Shown here: positions 44,831 through 57,044 of the stretch, piece after piece
Position numbering within the stretch: position 1 is the first letter of the stretch
How the letters are laid out: each line of letters begins with the position of its first letter
Assembly: GCA_020809705.1 (NCBI GenBank)
Contig: CP085828.1
Coordinates: 3,410,001-3,474,000 of the forward strand
Source: Calonectria ilicicola
Taxonomy: Eukaryota > Ascomycota > Sordariomycetes > Hypocreales > Nectriaceae
Length of the DNA stretch: 64,000 nucleotides
Direction of reading: 5' to 3'
Notes under the pieces: generated by a model
The model's input: only the letters and a program-made list of their open reading frames with translations
Told to the model about the DNA's origin: nothing
Databases searched by the model: none
Made by a program: the position numbers and the translations under genes

Positions 44831-47672
44831 ATGGCTGCCCCGGGCAAGCCCTCGGGATCGGGCTGGGGCTCGTTCCTTTCTCAAGCCGTCGGCGGCCTTG
44901 AGTCCAGGCTCGACAACATGCTCACCGAAGGCGAGGAGGCCGAACGTCAGCGCAAGCAAGGCGCCACCAAGCCCGCGGTTGCGAACAAGCCCGCTCCCCA
45001 GCCCGCCGCGAAGCCAGGTACATCCTCTACGTCCCGTTATATGCTTGCCATTTGTTCTCACTAATCTTCCGACACAACAGCACCCAAGACCTCCCGGACC
45101 AATGACCGACTTCAAGCCAGACTGGCCAAGGCCATGGCCGCCAGGAACACTCCTGCGGGGGGTTCTCCACGCAGCTCTATGGATCAGCCCAGTCCCTCAT
45201 CCTCCGTTCGCGAATCGATTGACAAGGACACCCGCCGTAGTATCGATGCCTCCTCAATTAAGGATGCCTCCGAGACGCCCGAGTCTAAGCCAGCAACGCC
45301 AGCTCCAACCGATGAGAGTGCCGCTCCAGCGCCCTCACCTGCAACAACGCCTTCTACCCCAGCTCCAGATGCTAAAACAAGCTCCGAAGTTGAGAAAACG
45401 ATTGTCAAGAACGAACCCCCTAAGGAGACAATGCCGGTTTTCCTCAAGTCTCCCCCGGTACCGACCACAAGTAACGATGTTGGCGAGGCGGCACCCAAGA
45501 CCGAAATGATCAAAGAGGCTCCTACTCCCGATACCGAGGCTCAAGCTACACCCGAGAACAAGGTCAGGGGCAAGCCCGATGCTTCTACTGAACCTACCGA
45601 GACCGAGTCACAGGGGACTTCAGCAAAGGACACTGGCAAGGATGACCTTCAAAAGCAGGAGCTCGAGACGCCTGCTCAGACACCAAAGTCAGGAATCGAG
45701 CAAGGAGCCGAGGCATCAAGGCTTAATGAAGAGCTTGAAACGATCAAAACCCAGCACCAGGAAGAGGTCCAGGAATATGTTGAGAGAATAGATGCGCTCC
45801 AAGCCAAACTACAATACCTCTCTAAAAATTCTGTGGAAGCTGCGAAGAAGAGCAAGGCAGCAGCACCATCGGGCAGCGCAGATCGAAAGCTTGCTGAGAA
45901 GGATGAAAAAATTGCACTCTTGATGGAGGAGGGCCAAAAATTATCGACCGCGGAGGGCAAATACCGAACCACAATTCGGAAGTTACGTACCCAGGTCACA
46001 GACAACGAAAAGCAAATCGACGAGTTAAAGAAAGCCAAAGAGAAGGCTGCTGCTGAGGTTGAGCTGATACGCGATAACCTAAACAGCAACGAGGAACAAG
46101 AAAAGCGGAACGAGGAAGTGCGCAAGGTCAGCGCGGCTCTACAAAAGGAGATTGATGCTCTGAAGAAAGATAATGTAGCTAAAGATGAAGCCTATAAACG
46201 CCTAGAGCGAGAGTCCAAGGCCAAGGCGGAACAAGCAGAGCTCTCAAACACCGAAGCCCTCAAGAGGGCTACCACCGCAGAACAACAGAAGCAAAAGGAA
46301 CTGGAGGACACCATTGCTAGCCTGCGAAAGGAAATTGATGCACAGTCTGACAAGGCCCGTCTGGATAGCCTGGAGTGGCAGGAGAAGCTGGATCGTGCCG
46401 TGGAGCGTAACCGCAGCGTTGAAGAAGAACTCAAGCTGGAACTACGGGCATCAGACAGCAAATTGGAAGCTATGCGCGTAGCTGCTGAAGAGGCATCGTC
46501 CGGTGTTGGTGGAGAGTCACAGATCAAGTTGATCCGGCAGATTGAGACACTACAGTCACAATACGCATCGGCCAGCAATAATTGGCAAGGTATCGAAGCC
46601 TCACTGCTGACAAAGGTCTCGAGCCTCGAAAAAGAAAGAGACGAGGCACAGCGACGAGAATCCGAAATGCGAAAGAAGGCCCGTGATTCGGTATGATACT
46701 CCGGCAAATTTTTCCTAAGTTTAGGTCTAAACACTAACTTCTTTGTAGGCTAGTCGTTGTCGGCGTCTTGAAGACGAGTTACAGGATGTTACTCCCGCAC
46801 TCGCAACTGCTCAACAAGAGTTGGAGACATGTCGCGAGCAACTTGCTACTCTCCGCACCCAATATAAGACCGCTGAAACGGCACTTGAGCAATCTCGAGC
46901 AGAACTTGAGAAACAGCAACGCTCCAGCAGTTTCGCGGTGGAAACAGACCGGCGCCAGTGGGGAGATGACTCAATGTCCAAGGGACACAGTCGCCCAGAA
47001 TCCCCAATGCTCTCTGTGCCTCGAAACTATAGTTCTGATCTAATTGGTCTGCCAGTGCCAGGACGGACATCTCGGCGTGCGCCTACTCCTGGCAGTAATC
47101 CCGACAGCGTGCCTGAAGGCATGCTCTTTGCCCGACGACTATCTAACCAACCTCCTCTCCGCACCAATACACTTTCTACACTGGGATCGGCAATGCCACC
47201 ACCACCGCTCTCACCATTCGAGCCCCCAAGCGAGTCCCCTCGAGGTACGTCGCCCCCACCTGATCGAGATGATGATCTTGATTCATCTGCTCCTCGTAAT
47301 ATGGCGCAGGACATGATTTCCGTCTCTACAACGGGAGCAGGTCCATCGGTGCAGCTCGTTGAGAGAATGAGTGCTGCTATTCGTCGGCTAGAAGCCGAGA
47401 AAGTGGCCGCAAAGGAGGAGATGACACGAGTGTGCAGCCAACGTGATGAGGCGAGGTCCGACATAGTCGGACTGATGAAAGACCTAGAAGCGGCCAAGTC
47501 GGCGACGACAAAGGTAGCGGAATTAGAGGCCGAGATGGAAAACATGAATTCAAGATACCAAACTACATTAGAACTACTAGGCGAGAAGAGTGAGCTTGTT
47601 GAGGAGCTCAAGGCAGATGTTCAAGATGTCAAGGCCATGTATCGCGATTTGGTTGAGCGAACCATCAAATAG
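44831..47672 (+). CDS. sgm1: TMF/Sgm1-type Golgi coiled-coil protein, 906 aa
   Basis: Golgin of the TMF family; family members tether vesicles at the Golgi and bind Rab6/Ypt6-type GTPases through the C-terminal domain. Exons 44831-45017, 45081-46690 and 46749-47672; introns of 63 and 58 bp with CTAAT/ACTAAC branch sites. The N-terminus has the conserved amphipathic GWGSFLSQAVGGLESRLD. A disordered Ser/Pro/Thr-rich part follows (about 80-230), then long coiled coil (about 235-640) including the TMF_DNA_bd-like segment (EYVERIDALQAKLQYLSK). A Pro/Ser linker (about 650-790) leads to the C-terminal TMF_TATA_bd-type coil (about 797-906, QLVERMSAAIRRLEAEKVAA ... MYRDLVERTIK). Despite the Pfam names, DNA binding is not its established main role. 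Convergent with nas6, 92 bp apart. Confidence 0.9.
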
Positions 47673-47764
47673 GCGGGGCTGGAATGTTGAAAAGATGGAT
47701 GCTTTACCCTACTTGTTTTCTTGTGGGTTTTCTTGATTTCAGCTTTATGCGCTTGTATTCCTAG

Positions 47765-48940
47765 CTACCCCAGCATGTCGATCCCCTCCCGCTCGGCACC
47801 CTGTATCACATATTGGCGCACCTTTGCTTAGAGTTAGATGGAGTTTCTTTTTTGGGTGAGGAGGATGGGTGGGGAGTTAGATATAAAAGAGGGGTTCTTT
47901 CTCTTCGAATCGCACATACTTCTTTGTCAGGAGCGAGATCAAGGGCGAACTCGCCGTCGATGGTCTTGAGCGTAATGTCGGCTCCTTCTTTAAGGAGGAC
48001 AACGGCCGTATCCCCTGTAATAATAGGTCAGCGAGAACGAGGCCCTGGCTGAAGTAAGGAGGGTTTGACGAGGGAACTTACCATGGCCTTCGGCGATGGC
48101 GTGATGAAGGGGCGTATAACCTTCGTTGTCGGCAGGGTTCAGAGGACTCATCTTCTTGAGGAGGAGGGAAACAATTGGTACTGAGCCAACAGCGGCGGCG
48201 CGATGGATAGGGTACTGGCCGCGGCGATCATGAATGCGAGTAGAAGCCTTGTTGTCAATGAGGATGCGGGCGACGTCCAGATTCTTCTTGGAGGCCACGA
48301 AATGAAGCGCGGTCTACAGGTAGAGTTTAGTGGCATTTTATAAAATCGGATATAATTGAGGTTACCTGTCCGGCATTGTCTAAGAAGAATTATCGACTTA
48401 GCATATTTATACATGATAGATATTTAGAGGCGGGTGATTTCGCATACTCTTTTGGTTCACATCTGCACCCTTTTGAATGAGCAGGTTGAGAACAGGCTCA
48501 CAATCCGGGACACTGGCTGAAATCATAAGGGGTGACCATCCGCTGTCATCCTAGAGAGACATCATTTTTTGTTTTAGAATTGTGTGTCTGGAAAAAGATG
48601 CGGCTCTTTAATACCTGAACGTCCGGGTCAAAGCTGCGCTGGTTGGCAAGGAGTAGCACAATGTCTAAGTTGTTGGATGAGGTCGCCCAGTGGATGGGGT
48701 ATCGACCATCATCATCCTTGCGCTGCGAGAGTTTTGGGTCCGTCTTTTTAGATGAAAGAAACTGTCAGTGCCTATATGATATACAAGGGATTGAATTTTC
48801 GGTATCTAACCTTCAACAGGCCCTCTGCAACTGATACTAGAGACGAGGGTTAGAGTAGAGGGACTAAGGTGCAACCGGTACTCACCCCGCCCTTCACGGG
48901 CCGCAGTGTGGAGAGGAAATTTATCGTTGTCAGTGTCCAT
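47765..48940 (-). CDS. nas6: Proteasome assembly chaperone Nas6 (gankyrin/PSMD10), 234 aa, 8 exons
   Basis: Ankyrin-repeat chaperone that binds the C-terminal domain of the proteasome ATPase Rpt3 during assembly of the 19S base. Exons on the minus strand, 5' to 3': 48940-48886, 48830-48811, 48743-48615, 48550-48448, 48379-48366 (14 nt), 48313-48082, 48014-47920, 47821-47765. Reading starts MDTDNDKFPLHTAAREGR and ends EREGIDMLG. About seven ankyrin units are visible, for example DDDGRYPIHWATSSNNLDIV, DDSGWSPLMISASV, NAGQTALHFVASKKNLDVAR, RRGQYPIHRAAAVGSV and NEGYTPLHHAIAEGHGDTAV. Exon 2 could begin six bases earlier, adding two residues. The last exon was chosen because APDKEVRQYVIQGAEREGI resembles family ends, while reading through gives an unrelated tail. 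Divergent from prp46 (337 bp). Confidence 0.88.
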
Positions 48941-49277
48941 CTAGCCCTATATTTCTGAATAGCTGATATATGTGTCTGTAAAGAAGATATCTGATAATAT
49001 TGGAGGAGAAACGAAAACCGAAATGGGTGTGGATTGACTCAACTAACAAGGCAAATAGCTTTCTTACGTAGCTAGGCAGGTAGGCAGGTGGGGGTATGCA
49101 AGCAAGCCTCCAGCGGCTTACCCTTGTATGAAATGTGGCGTACTCGCGCTAACGCCACACGCGGCTGCACAGCCTTCAAGCACTTCGTCGCAACTTTTGA
49201 GGCTCGCATCAACTTTTCCAAATCTCGACGACCACCATTTCATAGCGGCCGCTCACAGAACACCCCACTGCGCAGCC

Positions 49278-50767
49278 ATGGAGACGCCAGAGGTTCCCCA
49301 GGATGCCCTCCAGCTCAGCAACCTCGCCGCTCGCAACGCGACGGCTTCCCGAAGCCTTTTCACCCACACCCCTGAAGCGAAGCGCCAGAAGCTCAACGAC
49401 GCGTCCGAAGATCCCATCCTAAAGCTCCGTTTCCGCAACGAGTACGCCGATGTCGAGACCCTGCCGCCCTCAATCGCTGCTAAGCTACCCACCAAACAAC
49501 CCGGAAAGAAGCTCGTCAAGGCCGCCGCCCCCGGCCGCCCAGCCCAGAAGCTTCTCGAGGCTGGGCCTGGCTCTAAATCATCACCATCAGCGGCCAACGC
49601 TACAGGCAATGGCGAGCAACAGAACATGACGTTGACAACACGAGGAACCCCGTCTTTCCACCAGCCCAAGCCAGAGTGGCACGCGCCATGGAAGCTGATG
49701 AGAGTCATCTCTGGTCACTTGGGTTGGGTGCGAAGCTTGGCCGTGGAGCCAGGCAATAAATGGTTTGCCAGCGGTGCTGGAGACCGAACCATCAAGATCT
49801 GGGACCTAGCGACAGGCTCCCTAAGATTGACGCTTACGGGCCATATCAGTACTGTGCGCGGTCTCGCTGTATCCCCACGCCACCCATACTTGTTCTCCTG
49901 CGGTGAAGACAAGATGGTCAAATGCTGGGATCTCGAAACGAACAAGGTCATCCGCCACTATCATGGCCACCTGAGTGGCGTGTACACTCTCGCTCTGCAC
50001 CCAACACTTGATGTCCTAGTTACTGGTGGCCGAGATGGCGCCGCTCGAGTTTGGGATATGCGCACTCGAAGCAACATTCATGTTCTGTCCGGCCACACAC
50101 AGACCGTCTCCGACCTGGTGTGTCAAGAGGCTGACCCTCAGGTTATCACCGGCTCGCTCGACTCTACAGTGCGGCTATGGGATTTGGCTGCCGGAAAGAC
50201 GATGGGCACACTCACCCATCACAAGAAGGGCGTTCGCGCGTTGGCTACACACCCAACCGAGTTCACATTCGCCACCGGAAGTACAGGAAGCATCAAGCAG
50301 TGGAAGTGCCCCGAGGGCGCTTTTATGCAAAACTTTGAAGGTCACAATGCTATTATCAACACCATGAGTGTTAATGAGCAGAATGTCTTCTTCACTGGAG
50401 GTATGTGTCTTGGCCTCTCAACACCGTTCTCTGACGGAATACGAACTGACAATAATTATAGGCGACAATGGCTCCATGAGCTTCTGGGACTGGAAAACGG
50501 GCCACAGATTCCAATCTCTGGACACCACCGCCCAACCTGGTTCCCTTGATGCCGAGGCCGGAATCATGAGCTCAACATTTGATCGCTCTGGCCTGCGTCT
50601 TATTTGCGGTGAGGCGGACAAGACGAGTAAGTTCCGGCTCACCATCATTATCCATAGTCACTTTATACTAACCCATTTTAGTCAAAATCTGGAAGCAGGA
50701 TGAAACCGCAACTGAAGAGACACATCCCTTGGACTGGAAGCCCACGCTAGCGCATCGAAAGTTTTAG
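49278..50767 (+). CDS. prp46: Spliceosomal WD40 protein Prp46 (PLRG1; S. pombe Prp5), 457 aa
   Basis: Core subunit of the NineTeen complex associated with Cdc5/Cef1; needed for spliceosome activation. Exons 49278-50400, 50462-50626 and 50682-50767; introns of 61 and 55 bp with CTGAC/ACTAAC branch sites. Residues 1-140 are a low-complexity N-terminus ([20 protein letters not shown]), then a seven-bladed WD40 propeller begins with [20 protein letters not shown]. Typical units: [60 protein letters not shown]. The last blade is completed by exons 2 and 3 ([19 protein letters not shown]). An in-frame ATG at 49188-49190 would extend the N-terminus, but METPEVPQ fits better. Convergent with orc1, 99 bp apart. 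Confidence 0.93.
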
Positions 50768-50866
50768 ACACTCCGGAGAGAATTATATCTATTAATCGTA
50801 ATATCTCCACTGCTAACTATGACGCTCCAATCTATCTGTGGAGCTTTCTGTTATTACATACATATA

Positions 50867-53237
50867 TCATACACCAATACCCAAGGCTCTAAGGTCTCCG
50901 TCCTCGCGGAGAGCCATCTTCACCTCCTCATCTGCAATGGCCAGACGCAGCTTACTTGATCGGTCTGTACGCTGCGCTTCGAGATTAATGAGCCCAGCAG
51001 CTACCAGCTCAAGAGCTGCAGTGTGGATTTGGCCAGGTCTCGACATTTGACGATGTCCCCCAGGTGCTGTTCCCTTTAGGCCATTTGTGAGGAGCTGGGC
51101 CATACCGGGCAGAGTAGGTGGAACGCGAAGACAAGCACGATGCATCTCATCTAAGGTCTCACCAAATGTGGTCTCAGCCAAGCCTGCCCTGCGGGTTCGG
51201 AGAACCAGGGCTGCCACCAGAAGTTTCGACATGAGGGGAAGGTTTCGGAGGTGTTGTTGGATGGGATTGGTAGTGGCCTCATTGATGGCCTTTTTGATAG
51301 TAGCAATAGTGACTCGCCCGACACCTCGTGGCTGCCCTCGGGCTTCGGCCAAGCGATCTCTTTTGCTGGGAGTGGTAGGGTCACCAGAAGTGTCGGCCTC
51401 AGCTTCAGCAAGCTCGACAGCTCGACGACAAATGTCAAGAGCTCTGCGTGCGTCTCCGCTGACGGCTGCCACCTTTCGACTAGCGAATTGAATAGCATCG
51501 GGGTCTACAATCTTGCCAGGAACTCCTTCCAGACGTGACTGAATAATCTTCATGAGCTGCTCGTGATTGTAACCAGGAAATGTGATACGGGTTAGACCTA
51601 AGAAAAAAATTGATTAGGAGATATGATGGCACAAATAGACATTGGGGTTATTTACCTAGACGACTGCTGATCTTGTTGCTGAGTGTTCTCTCTGGCAGAT
51701 CCATGGTGTTGGCGACAGCGAGGACAATTAAGCGACTATGCCGCAATGTTGGCCAATTAAAGAAATTATACATGACAGCTTGGTTCTTGGTGACAAGCTG
51801 GTCGAGTTCGTCCATCAGCACGACACACGGTATACGTCGTGGACTGGGGTTGCTGAACTCTCGCTCCAGGAGCTCAAGTGCCTGTGTAGGGCTTGCTCGC
51901 TGGCCCTTGAGGGCCTCCCAGAGAAGCGTGTACGATTGATGTGGATCCGTAATCTTCATACCGTTGATTTCGACGAAGATAAAATCGTCAAGCTCGTCAT
52001 GGTTCACGGACTCCTCGAGTCGAGCGATAACTTCTCGTACTGTGGCTGTCTTGCCTGTTCCAGGAGTACCAGAGATATAAATACAATTACCAGTACCATC
52101 ACTGATAGCGTTCTCCAGGTGAGAATAGACCAGAGAGAATTCACCCTCTCGACAAGGCAGACTGGTCGGGACGGATGATACATGCAGTCGAGAACGGGCT
52201 ATTTGGAATGGCGAGGATTCAACATAGCTAGGCGACAGCATTCGGGTTGCTAGTGGAGTGAACTCGAGCTTTTTGCTGGTACTCCTAGGCAGTTTTTAGC
52301 AATTGGACGATTTCCCCACGAAATATCACGGTATACACACCTCTTTGTTCGAGATCCAGGCTCGGCCAAGCTTCGTCTTGATTGGGGCGTCGCCGCTACG
52401 GACCCACGACCAGTCTTTGTCGGTGTCTGAGGAGGCGGCGGATGATAAGCATCATCTTCTGGTGGTGGACTCCGAGCTTTCCTCTTTCGACGGGTCTGCT
52501 TTGTCCCATTCTGGATAAACTCAATCAGAGAGAATATGTCTTCTTCACCACGATAAAGCTCCTCCCAAACAAACTCATTGGTGTATGTAGCAGTTCGGGT
52601 ATTGCAGCCTCGACGGCAAACAAAGGTCCTACCAAAGTCGGGCGATTGTCGAGGAATCCGGTCCTGCGGGTATTTTCTGAGGAAAGCATCGAGAGAAGTG
52701 ACTTTGGCTTTCCCATTAATCGACGCCAAGGGGTTGATGTCCCATGTAGGAGAGACATAGAGCTCGTTCTATAAGAGCTGTTAGCCAATGCCTCCTGATG
52801 AAGGACTCCGTGGGCAATTATCTTACCCAGTGAAAGTCGGATCGCTTCTTTTCTTTGTTGCGAATTTCCTTCTCCGTTGAAAACCACATGAAATTGGCAG
52901 CCATCTCCCCATCGTCGTCCTCCTCGACGAACTCGCAGATGAGGGCCACCCAGGCGTCGTTGGACCCATCAGCCTTGAGCAATACGCAATCCCCTACTCG
53001 ACATTCAAACTTCCCTACCCTGGCGCCCAGGATTTCGCCACCTGTCGCATTTCCTCGTTTACGATCGTTTTGGGGTTCGTCTTCGTCGTCTTCGGCCGCA
53101 GTCGTTGTATCGTAGATCCATTCCCACTGAACATCGCCGAGCTCGTCTTCGGATTCATCCCTCGAGGAGCCCGTGGGACCTCGTTTTCGTCTTCTTAAGG
53201 GATCAGCAGCCTTTCCTGCAGCAGGATTGAGCGCCAT
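50867..53237 (-). CDS. orc1: Origin recognition complex subunit 1 (BAH + AAA+), 732 aa
   Basis: Largest ORC subunit; an ATPase that marks replication origins and loads Cdc6/MCM. Minus-strand exons: 53237-52827, 52768-52341, 52284-51656, 51597-50867; three introns of 56-58 bp. Residues about 70-240 form a BAH domain (KFECRVGDCVLLKADG ... NELYVSPTWDINPL), which reads nucleosome marks in other Orc1 proteins. A basic disordered linker follows, then the conserved entry SPFQIARSRLHVSSVPTSLP. The AAA+ domain has Walker A GTPGTGKT (352-359), Walker B VVLMDELD (434-441), sensor 1 near LAVANTMDLP and sensor 2 region SGDARRALDICRRA. A winged-helix domain ends the protein. Start MALNPAAG is preceded in frame by another ATG (53270), which I consider leader. 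Divergent from the next gene (873 bp). Confidence 0.94.
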
Positions 53238-54110
53238 GATGCATAGGTAATTCTTGAAGGTGACTTGCAATTTACGCGACTGGGAGACGCGACGAAGTAA
53301 AGGTCGCTAGTTGCCGGGCAGTATGCATATAGGCGATATCTCATTTATCGGGGCTTTCGATTCATAGTCTAATGAACGACCAAAAAAACGATGATACGGA
53401 CAAAAGAAAAATTGAATGAGGAGTCCAATTACATGACATCAATTCCTTTGTTTTATTTAGCTTTGGTCAAATTTCTTTGACCGTTTAGTCGCTTTCAAAA
53501 TTCTGAGTGGAGAAATCCAACATCACCACCAAAGCTAATGCGGCGTGTACAAGCTTAAAGGGCATGATACAAATTGATCACTGCCAATAAAAAATACAAG
53601 AAAGAGAATAGGAAGAATATGAAAAGGTGGTGGAATATAATACGTGCTAAGTACAAAAAAAGAATAACACTAATGCCATTGGTCGTTCCTACTATTTAAA
53701 TGGGCTTGGTCGCAGTTGTCTCTGTTATGCCACAAAGGTTACTCTTACCCTTGTGGTCAGTATACCACAGTATAAATTCAAAGAATATAGATACAGTGAT
53801 TCAATATAATCTTATGCATTGAAAACAGATCCATTAGTGTTTGCCGTGCACAAAGGCCGGGAACCGTTCAGTGTTACACTCAATGTCGTTTTTCCAGTTA
53901 CACGACAAGCCCGCGGCAGCATCCCCCTCTTGGCCCCCGTCCGTTTGCTCAATGAACTGTTTTACGGATGTAGCCAGCCGTCGGCACTTACCGATTCTTC
54001 CTTTCACAATAAAAACTCTGTCGCCAGCTTCCCAAAGCCTCCTCCTTTTTCTTTCCTCCATCACACGAATTGCAACTGGGATTTGCCTTTAACCATCTCA
54101 TTCTTGCATC
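53238..54110. other. Divergent promoter region, orc1 and RGG-tailed gene
   Basis: AT-rich in the middle (53380-53800), pyrimidine-rich toward both start codons. No ORF supported. Confidence 0.6.
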
Positions 54111-55892
54111 ATGCCTCGAGGCGCGAAACGAGGAAATCACCGTCCTTACCGAGGGCGCGGTGGCTCTTCATCAAGGCCACCCGTGCCTAAACCTACCAAC
54201 CCACCACCTGCTTTTACAAATCCCCCTCTTACAACCCCCCCTCCTCAAAAAGCCGTTGTCAAGCCTGCTCCCAAAGAACGCTTTGGAAAGTCAGAAACCA
54301 TGGCAACAGCCAAATCTATGCTGAACTCGTCTCGTCAAAAGGCACGTAAGGCTGAAGACGAGGAATTTCTGGGGCGACCACCTCCAAACCTCGACTTGAT
54401 TGAGGTGAGTTGATAAAAGCTTATACCAAGATTTAATTATTAAGATTATGTATTGATTCTTGATGCTACGAGCAGTGTCGAGTTGTTCTTCCGGGCGATC
54501 ACATGTTGCCCACAGGCTTAGATGAGCCAGGGGCACTAAATGACATTCGCAGAATCTACAAGGTGTATATCACCAGCATTAAACCAAACATTTTCAGCAT
54601 CAAGGCCCAATACATCACTCGACTTCAACAGGCAGTCGGTGCCCTCAACTGGATCATCCATGACATGCGACTCTCAAATGAGCATCCGCCCACCCAATTC
54701 CTCGTCCAAGATCCCACCAACGGAGATGTGAAGAGCATGGTCAGGGTAGACATTGGTTCAAGGCCATTTTTCACTTCGAGAAACCTCGCAGTGGTAGGGA
54801 ATTCGACCGCCATGGACTTGCATTTACCTCGACTCAGTGCTGACTTGGCGACCACGGCGGATACGCTGATGGCCCTAAACAAGAATATGAGGATGCGAGT
54901 CAACTTTGGCCGAATCAATGTTCGTGCCAGAAACACCCGGGGTAGAAATGAGATTCCGTACGACGAATTTTGCAAGATGATTAGTCTGTACTCTCACCGA
55001 GGAGGTGCCAGTCTTGCGACTAGGTGAGTGGACTTCCTTGGGTTGTGTCTCTATTACTAACTTGGTACAGACTTCCAGACGTGGAAAATGCGGGAAAAGT
55101 TCTCGACTACCTTTTAAGCCCAGAGCAGTGCATCTGTATGGATGACCATAAGGTGGTTCGAAGCTACGAAGTCACAATGGCGGTTCAAGGGCAAGAAATC
55201 AAAGCAATGGCGATGGCCCCAGTTGGGCAACGGCTCCCCCAACTGTCAATGGTCCACACGACCAAACCAGAGGTTTGGGGACGTTTGAACTGGACCGTAG
55301 CTGCTCCAGATATGTACGTACCAAAATTAACATTTGCCCATCACTAGAATCATGATCCCCACGTTCCTTATACGGCGGCTAACCCTTGGGCTGAAGGCAA
55401 CATGACTGGAATTTACAAGTGGATGCATGGGAAAATGTGGACACCCCAGCAGGCTTCAGGGACCTATATCAGAAACTCCAGGTCCTTATTCAAGACTCGC
55501 CCAATCTTCTCCACGCACCAGAGCTTGATACTCAAAAGCTTGGGGCTCTACAAAGTCAAGTTGACCAACTCAGACTAAAAACATCTGTCGCCCTCCCGTA
55601 CAAGGCATCCCCATTTGTCATTGAGGTAAACGTTGCCAAGACATGGAAGGGAGCTAATACCAAAAATAAGCCAGAAATCACTTGGGGTGTTGAATTCTAC
55701 GCAGGCCACTGGGATGAGAGCATCAACCGTGCGCATGGAACCGAACGTCGAAAGGATTGGGGCGAGGGATGTAGAAAAATCTGGCCGGGTGACGATCCGG
55801 GTCTTGAGGTTAGATTTGGAGACTTCGTGCGAACTATTTTGGAAGTTCAGGCCCTCTTGGAGGAAGCACACTCCCATAAGTTCTCGCCTTAG
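54111..55892 (+). CDS. Uncharacterised conserved-looking protein with N-terminal RGG segment, 526 aa
   Basis: Exons 54111-54404, 54476-55023, 55071-55313 and 55397-55892; introns of 71, 47, 71-83-type size (last 83 bp) with CTAAC branch sites in the last two. The N-terminus is an Arg/Gly patch (RGAKRGNHRPYRGRGG) followed by a Pro-rich stretch, as in RNA-binding proteins. From about residue 100 the protein looks globular and well ordered: IYKVYITSIKPNIFSIKAQY, LQQAVGALNWIIHDMRL, MRMRVNFGRINVRARN, then KVLDYLLSPEQCICM and, after the last intron, DWNLQVDAWENVDT. The C-terminus has ITWGVEFYAGHWDESIN and a final helix. I recognise no named domain. The RGG patch suggests RNA contact (inference). 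The last acceptor (55396) was chosen because the nearer AG at 55347 leads to a stop. Confidence 0.8.
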
Positions 55893-56003
55893 CGATTGAT
55901 GCAGGTCATATCCTTTGGCCGCACTCGCAGGCTTTTCCGAGTCCTAATTCCTATCTATCTAGCTTCATCATGAATTATGCGCTTCTGCCATTCAATACAT
56001 TTT

Positions 56004-56744
56004 TCAGGCTGCTTGTGGCGATGCTTGTTGCCCTTGCGCAGCCATAATCTTTGATCTCAGAACTAGTGCACAAACCTGTTAGTCTGGGTTGCATACAAAA
56101 GAATTAGAAATAAAAAATACCTTCTTCAATCATTCGTGCATTGCTTTGCTTTCTCTGGACGATAACCTCGAGGTCTTTTAAATTGTTGGAGAGCTCCTCA
56201 ACCTTATTCTCGTAGAATTTCTCGGCAGCTTTCAGTTTCTGCGAGCTGGTCAGTAGGCGGTTCCCGCTTCCCCCACCACGGGTAATAGAAGTATCAGACC
56301 TTTTCTACCAAAAAGCCAGTGCCAACATCCACTAGAACAGTTTCGGTATCGGAAAGCTCTCCCCGGACATATAGTGAGTTCGTCAGCGGGACCAGAACCG
56401 AGTTAGAGCCTATAACACATTAAGCATTCATCCTTTGTAGGCGGTCTGAGGTCTGGAGCTCATCCGAGGTCATGCTGGGAAGTTTCTACCTTCTTTGGCA
56501 GCGGATCGACTCTGGACGCATCGCAGGCACTCTTTGAACTTGTTCTGGGCGCCGTGAAGCTGGGAAAAGGATGAGGTAAGGTGTTCGAGCTCCTCGTCAA
56601 GCTGCTTCTTGACCTGCGCGAGTTGCTGGGGTTCGAGCGTGTCGAGGTTGACTGCAGAAGCAAGATTTGTTAGCGCCAAAAAAGGGGACCTGGTTTCTCC
56701 AAAGATAATGGCACATGCTCACTCATCTCCTGCTTTCCGGCCAT
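56004..56744 (-). CDS. gim5: Prefoldin subunit 5 (Gim5), 156 aa, 5 exons
   Basis: Alpha-type subunit of the hexameric prefoldin, which hands nascent actin and tubulin to the CCT chaperonin. Minus-strand exons: 56744-56723, 56651-56490, 56409-56300, 56238-56121, 56062-56004; introns of 71, 80, 61 and 58 bp. The protein has the usual two coiled-coil arms around a beta hairpin: [20 protein letters not shown], then [20 protein letters not shown] and [13 protein letters not shown], then [18 protein letters not shown] and [17 protein letters not shown]. The last acceptor (CACTAG) was chosen over an earlier ACAG because it restores the family C-terminus. Short first exon (22 nt). Convergent with the RGG-tailed gene, 111 bp apart. 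Confidence 0.92.
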
Positions 56745-57044
56745 GTTTGCGTTTGTCGGGTTGCCCGCTCGTGGTTGTTGAAGACGGCTGCTGGCTGTTC
56801 CCCTCCAACATTTCGCTTCGTGAATATTATGACGTGGGGTTGCAGAATTCTACTAACGGGGGCCGTTCCCACCATGGCAACGCCTTTGGACGACCACCGT
56901 CGGGAAACCGCCTTTATTGGCCCAGTGCTTGCAAAATGTTCTTTTTTTTTCAGTTAAATATCTCATGCATTTTTCTTTTTTTACAAAGGGCAGTGGATGG
57001 CCCAGCTATTTTACAACATGGAGGCGGGTAGACGCTTTCTCTCT

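Noticed and set aside
47822..47919. Read-through of nas6 exon 7 to a later stop
   Set aside because: Gives a tail unlike the family, whereas splicing GTATGT to CAAAG restores a family-like C-terminus.
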